A DNA stretch of 23,147 bases from Gryganskiella cystojenkinii (lineage: Eukaryota > Mortierellomycota > Mortierellomycetes > Mortierellales > Mortierellaceae), in assembly GCA_015852425.1 (NCBI GenBank), contig JAAAIG010000343.1, positions 1 to 23,147 of the forward strand, in the 5' to 3' direction. Made by a program: the position numbers and the translations under genes. The notes beneath the pieces are model-generated. The model was given only the letters and a program-made list of their open reading frames with translations, was not told the DNA's origin and ran no database searches. Shown here one piece after another: positions 9,322 to 18,475 of the stretch (within the stretch, counting starts at the first letter, position 1; each line of letters begins with the position of its first letter).

Positions 9322-10000
9322 TTAGCGGGTCTATTATTAAAAAGAAAAGAAAAAAGAGAAAAATAAAGTCAGCCTCGAAATTTTACTTTCCACAAGGGAC
9401 CTCTCCATTGGAGATCATAGATTCATCCAATCCAATCCTGAAAAAAATCATCCTGAACCAGAAACATACCTTGGTGAAGCCAATAGCGGCAGAGTTCTCA
9501 CGGAAGCACTGACGGCAGATGTTGAGTCCGTACTTGCGGATCAAACCGGCGGGGTGAGTGCAGACACGGCTATTGAAGAAGAGAGGGAAAAAAAATATAT
9601 GTTTTAGAATCCATTGGCACCCTGTAGAAAAGACTGAATGGCAAATGTCGAATTTCGAGATCATAATGACGATCTCAATTCCATGATGAGTCCTGCAGGG
9701 ATGTTGTCCTGTGTAATCCCATGACGAATAAGAGTTGAAAAGTTGTGTTTAAATCAGAGGTTCAACATGGGATGGGAATTAGATCCACTTTTCCACATGG
9801 TCTCTTTTTTTTAAAGCACTCCTTTTTTGCCCTTGACAAGTAATCCCTTGACTTGATGTCGATGAAGAAAGAAAAAATCTTTTCTTGTAGTCCTTGGTCC
9901 TCGTATCCTTGTGGTGGTGTCAAGAAAAGGATCCTTACCACTCGCGGGAGCCCTTGCCATAGCCACGGGGGTGGGAGTTCCAGATGTTGCTGTGAGCCAT
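9322..10000 (-). CDS. RPS29: 40S ribosomal protein S29 (uS14)
   Basis: Three exons, 10000-9939, 9569-9470 and 9330-9322, encode 56 residues, exactly the length usual for eukaryotic S29. The protein starts [20 protein letters not shown] and carries the zinc-binding set C21-x2-C24 and C39-x2-C42, with the family hallmark [17 protein letters not shown]. It is a structural component of the small-subunit head in the cytosol. Introns are 369 and 139 bp. The first splits the C21 codon (TG|C), and the second has a CTGAC branch site and TAATAG acceptor and leaves a last coding exon of only ACC CGC TAA, adding Thr-Arg. The last exon is the least certain part; the basic end and total length support it. 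The gene diverges from NOP2. Confidence 0.93.
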
Positions 10001-10388
10001 TTTGTGAATTCGTCGATTGGATTCAAAAGTGAAAAGGAGGATTAAAACAAATACGCGGACGGACTCTGCCTAAAAGGGGATTCGATTTCGCAGTCATGCC
10101 ACAAACGAAAAATCTGATTGGTTGCAAAAGAATTTTGAGAAGTGTCGACGTCATCACTTAATGTATAATCACGTGTTTTCAAGAATGAATTTCTTGCCCA
10201 GAAGTGACTGCTGATCATGGCTTACTGAGGTAAACAAACCAAAAAAAAGAAAAAAAAAAAAGAATCGAAAGGCAGCGCTCCCTCCTACAGCACGCAGCGG
10301 ACAAAGTCAAACGGCCGAATACTTTGCATTTCCATTTCCATTTCCATTTTGTTACTCCCCATCACCCTCATTCACACCCTATACAATA
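10001..10388. promoter_or_regulatory. Shared divergent promoter of RPS29 and NOP2
   Basis: These 388 bp separate the two start codons. They include a CACGTG palindrome at 10170-10175, a CGACGTCATC element near 10147, an A-rich tract at about 10241-10261 and four tandem CATTTC/CATTTT hexamers at 10327-10350, about 40-60 bases before the NOP2 ATG. CACGTG is a known bHLH/Cbf1-type site in fungi. The roles here are inferred from position. Both flanking genes serve ribosome production, so co-regulation is plausible. Confidence 0.5.
10327..10350 (+). repeat. Hexamer repeat (CATTTC)3CATTTT
   Basis: Four consecutive six-base units lie in the 5' flank of NOP2. They could be a polymorphic microsatellite or a promoter element. 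Confidence 0.8.
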
Positions 10389-12808
10389 ATGGCTGGCCGT
10401 CCTGCTACCAAAAAGGCTGCTGCCAAGGCTTCCCCCAAGGCCTCCCCTGCTGGCTCTCCCCAAAAGAACAACAACAAGCGCAAGGTCAACACGGCTAAGG
10501 AGCCTGTCGCCAAGAAGGCTAAGGTCGTTCCCTCGGGCAAGGCCAACGGAAAGAAGGCTACCAAGGGCCCTGTCGCAGACAGCGATGAGGAAGACGACGA
10601 GTCCTGGGCTTATGGTGCTGTTGAAGGCAGCGACGACGATAGCGAAGTCGAGATGGTAACCTAAGACCACCGACCATTATTGTCATGGACTGGACCACCA
10701 AAGACGTTTGTCATCTAACTGCTTTGTATTTTTGGCGGCAAATAATAGGATGATGAGTTTGTCTCTGCCGAGGAAGGATCTGATATCGAGGTTGGCGCCT
10801 TGGACGACGATTTCCTCGGTGACGACTTTGCTGGATCCGACGATGAAGTGTCTGCCGGACCAGGAACCGCCATGTTCGAGGACGATGACGAGGAGGATGA
10901 AGAAGAGGGTGAGGAAGAGGAGGACGAGGAAGACATCTTTGCCAGCAACAGCGAGGACTCGGACGATGATGATGACATGGAGGCAAAGTCCAGGAAATTG
11001 GACGCTGCTGCCAAGCGCGAGGCCGAGGAAGCCGAGGCCGAGCTTCAGACCAACATCATGCTCGAGAACGATAAATATGTCTTGCCTGGTGACGACAACG
11101 AGATCCTCCAGAGCACTGACCTTCAGGTCGTTCAGGCCCGTATCCAGGAGATCGTTCGTGTTCTTAACAACTTCAGAGATATGCGTGAGGGCAACCGGTA
11201 AGGATCTTTCCAAAGTTTCTGGATCTACTATATCGCTGCGCAGGCTTGGGCTTTTTTTTCTCTTTTGCTGACAAGAGACTGTTGGACTTGTCTAAATAGC
11301 TCCCGTAACGACTACATTGCTCAGTTGCTCAAGGATCTCTGCCTTTACTACGGATATAACGAATACCTGATGGAGAAGCTCTTCTACATCTTCCCTGTCT
11401 CGGAGGCTATTGAGTTCTTTGAGGCTAACGAGGTTCCCAGACCCGTTACTATCCGTACGAATACGCTGAAGACCCGTCGTCGTGAATTGGCCCAGGCTTT
11501 GATCAACCGTGGTGTGAACTTGGATCCTGTCGGCAAGTGGAGCAAGGTCGGACTTCAGGTCTTTGACTCGCCTGTCCCAATTGGTGCTACCCCCGAATAC
11601 CTGGCTGGACACTACATGTTACAGGCCGCCTCTTCTTTCTTGCCCGTCATGGCCCTTGCCCCCCAGGAGCACGAGCGTGTCTTGGATATGGCCTCTGCCC
11701 CCGGAGGAAAGAGTTCTTATATTGGTACGTTCTCAAGATCACTCCGACCAATATTTGCCATATTTGCCTTTGAATATCTGCTTGTTTGAGCACCTGGCAT
11801 TAACCTTTTGCATTGTTTTCTCGACCAATTTTTGATAGCCGCGTTGTTGAAGAACACCGGAATGGTCTTCGCTAACGATGCCAACAAGGACCGTACAAAG
11901 GCTTTGGTCGCCAACCTTCATCGTCTCGGAGTGAAGAACTCTGTTGTCTGCAACTATGATGGTCGCGAGTTCCCCGGTGTCATTGGAGGTTTCGATCGTG
12001 TCTTGCTGGATGCTCCTTGCTCTGGAACTGGAGTCATCTCCAAGGATGCTTCGGTCAAGACCAACAAATCGGAGCAGGACTTCCAAATGTTGTCCCAACT
12101 TCAGAAGCAATTGATTCTCGCTGCTATCGACTCTGTAGACGCTTCAAGCAAGACTGGAGGATACATTGTCTACTCGACCTGTTCAGTGATGGTCGAAGAG
12201 AACGAGGAGGTCGTCAACTATGCTCTTCGCAAGCGCCCCAACGTCAAGTTGGTTTCGACAGGACTGGATTTCGGAAAGGAAGGTTTCACGCGTTTCAGGG
12301 AAAAGGTCTTCCACCCCTCGATCTCTCTGACCCGCCGTTACTACCCTCATATGCACAACATGGACGGCTTCTTTGTCTCCAAGCTCAAGAAAATCAGCAA
12401 CAAGATTCCCAAGAAGGAGGATAACATTGATTTGGATGAGGAGGAAGAGTTTGAACCCATCACAGAGGATTCTGGCAAGCGCTCGAGAGGCAAGAAGTCT
12501 AATGGCTCTGCCAAGGCCGAGGAGGAGGTTACATTCAACGCTGACGAGGATGAGGAGCTTATCAAGGGTAAGCCTTGCTTCAATGATCGTGACCTTTTTT
12601 TTTTTTTTTTGTTATTTTGTTTTTTTGTTTTGAGGTTTGCATTTTCTCTTTTTTTTTTTTTTTGTTATTTTGTTATTTTGTGTTGACGTTTGCAATTTCG
12701 CAATTTTTCTAACATCCTGTTCTACGTTTCTTTATCCGTGTAGCTTCCCAGGCCAAGCTCTTGAAAGAGCAAAAAGGTATCAAGCTGCGCCCCAAAAAGA
12801 CTGCCTAA
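10389..12808 (+). CDS. NOP2: 25S/28S rRNA (cytosine-C5)-methyltransferase NOP2
   Basis: Five exons (10389-10655, 10749-11197, 11300-11724, 11839-12567, 12744-12808) keep phase across introns of 93, 102, 114 and 176 bp and give 644 residues. The N-terminus is Lys/Ala-rich and then strongly acidic (Asp/Glu blocks, residues about 65-170), as in nucleolar proteins. The Rossmann methyltransferase domain shows the SAM loop [14 protein letters not shown] near 366, ANDANKDR near 395, the motif IV cysteine in DAPCSGTG near 440 and the catalytic motif VI cysteine in [14 protein letters not shown] near 494. Together these are the NOL1/NOP2/Sun signature. The enzyme methylates C5 of a cytosine in large-subunit rRNA and is needed for 60S assembly in the nucleolus. 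The tail is acidic, then ends in a basic KLRPKKTA stretch encoded by exon 5. Sequence similarity to animal and yeast NOP2 is clear by eye. Confidence 0.95.
12595..12700 (+). repeat. 53-bp imperfect tandem duplication in NOP2 intron 4
   Basis: A unit made of a T run, GTTATTTTGT, T/G-rich sequence, then GTTTGC occurs twice at an offset of 53 bases (GTTATTTTG at 12611 and 12664; GTTTGC at 12635 and 12688). It makes this the longest NOP2 intron. Confidence 0.7.
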
Positions 12809-12843
12809 ATTTCGCATTATCATTCCCCCAAAACACGACTCAT

Positions 12844-12849
12844 AATAAA
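12844..12849 (+). terminator. AATAAA polyadenylation signal of NOP2
   Basis: AATAAA lies 36 bases after the NOP2 stop codon. Confidence 0.6.
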
Positions 12850-12953
12850 TTGCATTTGAAGACCAACCCATCGATATCCTTTATCCGCACTGTTGGATTT
12901 CTTTTCTTTTCTCCCTCCCTCTCTCTTACGACATTGATTTGGTTGTTAATTTT

Positions 12954-12959
12954 TTTATT
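12954..12959 (-). terminator. AATAAA polyadenylation signal of NFS1
   Basis: AATAAA on the minus strand, 76 bases after the NFS1 stop codon, within a T-rich stretch of the plus strand. Confidence 0.45.
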
Positions 12960-13034
12960 TTATGTGAGTGCGATAGTGAAAAAAAAACAATAGTGTAGCA
13001 AGATATAGGTAGGAAGGAATGGGATGCTCTTCTT

Positions 13035-15160
13035 TTATGCGTGCTGAGCCCACTCGATCTTGGAGATATCAATACCTTCCTGGACCATCTCCCAGAGTGG
13101 GGACATCTCTCTCAACTTGTCAACATGAGCGACAACCTTGGAGATGACAAAGTCAATCTCCTCCTCGGTCGTAAAACGACCGATGCCGAAACGGATCGAA
13201 CTGTGAGCCATATCATCCTCAGCGCCGAGGGCACGGAGAACATACGAGGGCTCAAGTGAAGCAGATGTGCAGGCGGATCCTGATGAGAGAGCAATGTCCT
13301 TCAAAGCCATCAACAGGGACTCTCCCTCGACATAGGCGAACGACAGGTTGACACATCCAGGGTATGACTGAATCTCATCTCCGTTCCTGTACACGTGGCT
13401 AACCTTGGACTGAATACCGTTGATGAGGCGTTCGGAAAGACGTTTGACACGCTCGTGGTCATACTAGATTTTGTTGATTGTTTCAAGAAATCGGCGGTCG
13501 AAGGGACGTTAGTTGATCCACTCATAAAGTGTTTAAAACAAATATCAGAGGAAAGCTAATACACCATCAGAACCCCTGCACAGGCCGTCATCGCCATGGA
13601 GATCCTCTTTTCCAAATGAAAAGGGATTGGTTCCAAGACTCGGCATTTAGCAATATCCGGAATAAAGGACAATCGTCATCTGGTGTTTCCCCGCTCCGGT
13701 TACGCCATGTTCAAACTGCAAGTCAAGAACACTTACTTCCATCTCGTTGATAGCGATCCTGCAGGCCTCGCCCAATCCGACGGCCAAAGGGGCAGGGACG
13801 GTTCCACTGCGCAATCCACGCTCTTGTCCACCTCCGGTCAAAAGAGGGACCAAACGAACTCTGGGACGGCGACGGACATAAAGGGCTCCAACACCCTTGG
13901 GACCGTAAATCTTGTGACCCGAGATACTCAAGAGATCAATGTTCATCTTGTTAACATCGATGGGGATCTTGCCAATGGCCTGAGCAGCATCTGTGTGAAA
14001 AAAGATCTTTTTGGAGCGGCAGAGCTTGCCAATCTCCTCCAAGGGTTGAATGACACCAATCTCGTTGTTGACGGCCATGATCGAGACAAGAGCAGTGTCG
14101 GGGCGGATAGCAGCCTTGAGTTCATCCATGGAGATCAAACCGTTCTTTCCAACCGAGAGATATGTAACCTCGAATCCCTCGTCGCTCAAAACACGGCAAG
14201 AGTCCAGGACGCACTTGTGCTCCTATTAAATGACCAGAAAGAACAAAAGAAAAAAAAAAATTGGGTGGGACCAAACTTAAACTTGTCAAAAAAGGGAATG
14301 AATCGGAAGAGCCATAACACACGATCTGATAAACGATGATTTTTTTTTGATTTCCCCCCCCCCCCACGATTTGTTGCACTTACCGTCTGAGTGGTGATGA
14401 TATGGTTCTTCTTTCCCTTGTAGAAACGAGCGACTCCCTTGATACTGGTGTTGTTGGACTCGGTGGCACCGGAAGTGAAGACGATCTCCTTGGCATCGGC
14501 TCCGATCAATTTGGCGATATCCTATAAGAAAAAAAAAAAAAGTCCCACGATAAGGCATCTGTTAGCGAGGCAGAATTGATCGTTGAACTGCGCTGTGTAT
14601 CAGGAGCCCTGTCATTCCCGATGTGTCCCTCCAAAGCAGATTTTGTCCTGGGTAGGTTACCTCACGAGCCTGGTCAACACCCTTCTCAGACTCCCATCCG
14701 TAAGAGTGAGTACGGGAATGGGGGTTTCCGTAGAGTTCAGTCATGTAAGGCAACATGGCATCGAGCACACGAGGGTCGGTAGGTGAGGTTGCCTGCATAT
14801 CCATGTAAATAGGGCGAGCGAATTCAGTATCCTTGACTCCAGAGACCTTGAAGCCGAGGGATTCTATACGTTTGAGAGTTGAGAGAGGCAATCGCTATTA
14901 GTATATGGAATGGTGGCAACGAATAGGTGTAATGGTCACTTGGGCTGATCAGCTCCTTCTGCATGACAAACATCCGTACCAGCAGAGGGAGTGATGGTCG
15001 AGTCACCGTCGATGGTCGCAGCAGCAGAATGCTTGGTTGCGGTGTGGAAAGCAGAGACGGTGGCAGGGAGAGTCTGGCGGGGCATAGGGGCAAAAGAGCG
15101 AGCACTGCGCAGGGTGCGGACAGCAGCAGCCTGCCGTTGGACAAGGCGGGCAAAAGACAT
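13035..15160 (-). CDS. NFS1: Mitochondrial cysteine desulfurase NFS1
   Basis: Five exons (15160-14980, 14863-14661, 14521-14384, 14222-13737, 13463-13035) with introns of 116, 139, 161 and 273 bp give 478 residues, normal for eukaryotic NFS1. The N-terminus [10 protein letters not shown] with RTLRSARSF is an Arg-rich, Ser/Ala-rich mitochondrial presequence. The catalytic domain starts at [20 protein letters not shown] and includes [32 protein letters not shown], the PLP lysine in [10 protein letters not shown] near 281, [12 protein letters not shown] and the sulfur-transferring cysteine in [10 protein letters not shown] near 401. The end IEWAQHA resembles the conserved C-terminal tail that contacts the Isu scaffold. 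It is a PLP enzyme that removes sulfur from cysteine for Fe-S cluster assembly with Isu and frataxin, and for tRNA thiolation. An in-frame upstream ATG at 15253 would add 31 residues; 15160 was chosen because it directly opens the presequence. Confidence 0.95.
14354..14365 (-). repeat. G12 homopolymer in NFS1 intron 3
   Basis: There are twelve C on the plus strand (G on the gene strand) next to A/T runs, with another A10 run at about 14251-14260 in the same intron. These are simple slippage-prone tracts. Confidence 0.9.
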
Positions 15161-15748
15161 GATATAAGAAGAATTCGTGAGTGACAGAAGTGACAGAAGG
15201 GGTGGATTGGAGAGAGTCAGCGAGATAGAGACAGAGAGCGAGGAGATAGACAAGAATGGAGGAGGAGGAGGAAGAGAGAAGAGGAAGGGGATCGCGATGT
15301 AATGAAGAAAACGAGTTTATCTTTTCTACGAAAGAGTCTCTTTCCCTTTTCTGTGCAATAACCCAAAAAGCGACCATTTTTTTGCCATTCCGGGACACCG
15401 GACTCGTCACGCGTGGTAGAACGACTAATCGCATGTACTATACAAAGTCATGTGACTATTTTGAGCCTATTTCCTTCTGCGCCCAAAACTGGGAAAAAGA
15501 GCTCGTTGTCTTTTGCATGTCGAGTGCTTGGTGCGTGAGTTTGCATCGTTCTTCTTCTTTTTCCAACATTCAACATCATTACTACCCGCATAATTACACC
15601 TCTTCAACTAGACAGACCGGACAACCCACTTCACAGGACGCGCTTACTATCCCCAGCACATTACACTCCACATCTAACAGGACAGGCATCTCCTTCTAAA
15701 GCAGGCGGGTTCGTTCCTCAAGAGGACCTATCCTCTTCTCTCCTCAAC
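15161..15748. promoter_or_regulatory. Divergent promoter of NFS1 and the CABLES-like gene
   Basis: The region is 588 bp. Near NFS1 it is purine-rich on the plus strand (pyrimidine-rich 5' UTR on the NFS1 sense strand, about 15240-15290). It also has ACGCGT at 15409-15414 and the near-palindrome GTCATGTGAC at 15447-15456. The CABLES side is CT-rich before the ATG. The open frame at 15256-15699 has atypical composition and no splice support, so I do not call it a gene. Confidence 0.5.
15409..15414. promoter_or_regulatory. ACGCGT, MCB-like site
   Basis: This is the MluI cell-cycle box core known from fungal MBF (Mbp1/Swi6-type) targets, 335 bases before the start of a cyclin-box gene. It is a single copy, so chance occurrence is possible. 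Confidence 0.3.
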
Positions 15749-18313
15749 ATGGCATCTAATCCACCCTCTGCCTCTCGGAATGTGAGACGCAGGACAAACA
15801 ACCGACAGGCTGCCTTTTCTTTCTTGTCCTCGATCCAACTCGACCCCTCCGCGGCCTCAGACACCCCTCTTACCCCAAATCAAGTATTCCAAGAGCAAGA
15901 ACCATCCAGACGACGCGATAGTCTCAACCTAGATCGGACTCCCACCAACAGACAGGAACAAGGGAACGACCTGGTCCCACAGCGCGTGGACGAATCTTTT
16001 GTACCGACTCTCATGGCCCCTCCACTGACAAGCAAGAGGAGTTATGTCCAAGGACGGAAAGAGGACACGGCAACCAGTTTCCTGACAGGAATCAATCTTC
16101 GTGGTACCGAAGAGAAGGACGATACCCCGATGGCCAAAGACGGCGAAGGTCAACTCTCGAACGAAGCAGGAACCTATACCGAGGCCACCACCGATGGGTC
16201 AAATGGCCTCAGAAGACCCTCAAGAGCAGATCTCTCTTCGCAGCAACAACAACAGCAACAGCAAGACACGTTAGTACCAATGAATCATATGTACCGTTCA
16301 AGCTCAACACCCTCCCTCAACGCCAACTGGAACAGACGGTCAAGTAGTAACAATGTCCTAGAATCGACTGAAAACAACAACCGATCCCATGGCAGACTCA
16401 GAAAGACAACTAGTCCAGGAACCTTGCCTTCACCACACTCACCACGAGCCACCCCAAATAATCCGTCTTGGGGCACCCATCGCGAATCCTCCTCCGGATT
16501 ATTATCTGCTCTCCTCGCACGGGAAAAGACTGATATTTCCTCAATAACAGATTCGACTTCTAATTCGCACAGACGTTCAGGGACCCTTCAAAAATCGCCC
16601 ACTCGTTGGCTCGGTCCTCTCACAGACCATGTCCAGCTCAAGCCCTTGATCGTCTCAGGGACTGCCAACATAGTGAAAAAGATCTTCAGGCGCCAATCTG
16701 TCAGTCAGCCGAAACATGTCACGAGTCACTCTTTGGCCGCCGGGAACCATCTTCATGATCGTGCGACCCGCGCCAATCGATCAGCTGCTAGATCTGCAGG
16801 ATCACAAGGATTCTCACGCCAACTCCTTTCCCCACAGGACGATCTACGCCATATAATTTACAAGGGTGGCGATCTCTCCAACAGCTGTGTCAGTTTGGGC
16901 GAGAACTTGAGCCAACATGCGTTCATGTTTACGACTCAACGCGGAAGTCCCTTGATGGTATCCTCGATTCTCCGTTACAACGACGATCGGGCACCAAACA
17001 AAAGACGGAGGAGACGGTTCGACAGGGAGTACCTGCAACAGATCACCAAGGAGGCGCTTATCCGCAGAAAGGCAAATTCTTTTGCGCACCTGTTGACGCA
17101 AAGCAATGCCCTGAAGTGAGTTCTGAGCTCTTGGCTCCGATGTTTAAACCGCTTTTTTTTTTTGTGTGTCCGGAACCTGCTAACAAATGCACTAATTTCT
17201 TTATCTCACGTACGTATCAGCCCCGAGCAGGAAGACTCTTCATCATACGACCCATACTACCTGGACGACCCGGAGCTCAAGACTGGAAAGAACCGAACTG
17301 TGATCTCGCTTGCCTGCTACATGGTAAATACTGGAAGCTTGCACGGATTTCTGCAATCATCTCAACTGTCAGTGCGACCGATAATATTAAACGTTTCTTT
17401 TCCTGTATGTATTTTTCAATGATTATAGGGCTCGGTGATTCAATATACCCGACCTTCGGATCTTAAACGCGAGCTGAATGAGCATTTCCGAACCCGTCAC
17501 CCCAACATCGATCCGGCCATCACACTCTCAAAGATCCGCAAGGTCAAGTCGGATCTCTTGGCCATCTCCGAGGAACTGGATCTGGAGATCTCGACCGCTG
17601 CGCTTGCATATGCATACTTTGAAAAACTTGTAATGAAGGGAAGTTGGCGAGGCAAGGACAATGCCTCCATCAACTCTGCTGATTCGACCCCTTCACCAGT
17701 CACAAAGGATAACCGAAAACTCATGGCCTGTAAGGATCAATGGATTGACGTGGATTTGTTACTGTTGTTCGGGGGGAAAGGGCTTATATCATCACACAAG
17801 TCATCGTAAGCATTCAAAGTCCGGTGTGCTCCCTGCTAATGAGTTTATACATTTCCTCCCCCTTTTTCTGTCCCTGTCCTGTCGCGCTTCTTAGGTGTGT
17901 GTCTGCTCTTGGCCTACAAGGTGAATGAACCAAAACGACCCTCAGGAGAGTTCGCGTTGCTTATGAAGACGATGACCAAGCACATGGAAGTCAGTGCAAA
18001 GGATATCAAGGAACACGAATTCCAAGTGTTCTCGCTCCTCGAGTTTAATCTTTACCTCCCTCGACAAGAATTTTTGCCCCATTTTGAACAGATTCTCTAT
18101 CGTCAAGGCAAGTCCCACCCCCTTGCAGTTCGGGATGCGGTGCTGTGGGCGGCATGTTTTTGTCCAAACAAAAGTCGTGTGCTAGACCGAGTACTGACTT
18201 TTTTCGTGTTTTTGTGTTTTGTGACCCTGTTAGACTACATCAATGTACAAGAGTACCTTGGAGAAGATGAATTTTATAGCATCGCCCCTGCCTCTCGAAA
18301 GCCCGCTGATTAA
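15749..18313 (+). CDS. CABLES-like cyclin-box protein
   Basis: Five exons (15749-17115, 17221-17323, 17429-17729, 17895-18107, 18234-18313) encode 687 residues. Residues 1 to about 440 are disordered: Ser/Arg/Asn-rich with a run of eight Gln near 165-172. The C-terminal part matches the CABLES family (Cdk5 and Abl enzyme substrate): YDPYYLDDPELKTGKNRTVI, then SVIQYTRPSDLKRELNEHF, LTLSKI-like TLSKIRKVKSDLLAI, AALAYAYFEKLVMKG, NRKLMACVCLLLAYKV and FQVFSLLEFNLYLP. This is a divergent cyclin box whose animal homologues link CDKs to tyrosine kinases and control proliferation. Introns 1-3 are GT-AG. Intron 4 (18108-18233) is GC-AG with consensus AG|GCAAGT, is 126 bp long and has no in-frame stop, so retention would add 42 residues. 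The two alternative ends differ only there. Assignment rests on recalled family patterns, not on a search. Confidence 0.85.
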
Positions 18314-18475
18314 AGCACATCTCCAATTTTTCAAAGAACCATGCACGATGAACCACACACCATGCATCGCCAGCACCACCCCCTTTTCCCGACAACTTTG
18401 GACCTGCGGAAGGAAGCGTTGTTATGCTGCAGGAAAAATGCTTTAGTCTGTCTTTCATTTTTTTTATAGTTATTA
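18314..18475. other. Convergent 3' UTR region
   Basis: These 162 bp lie between the stop of the CABLES-like gene and the stop of the minus-strand PPSY membrane-protein gene. ATTAAA-like sequence follows the first stop. The transcripts are likely to overlap. Confidence 0.5.

Larger units (their letters stand above)
12809..13034. other. Convergent 3' UTR region between NOP2 and NFS1
   Basis: These 226 bp hold both 3' UTRs. There is an AATAAA for NOP2 at 12844-12849 and TTTATT (AATAAA on the minus strand) for NFS1 at 12954-12959. The signals point past each other, so the two transcripts may overlap at their ends. Confidence 0.6.

Noticed and set aside
9657..9720. Hairpin GAGATC/GATCTC and an ATGATGAG box-C-like element in RPS29 intron 1, considered as an intronic snoRNA
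   Set aside because: The box-C-like sequence is on the strand opposite the host gene, and no correctly spaced box D or guide element was found.
15256..15699. 147-residue plus-strand open frame between NFS1 and the CABLES-like gene
   Set aside because: It starts in a purine repeat that belongs to the NFS1 leader, has mixed unnatural composition, and sits in a divergent promoter.
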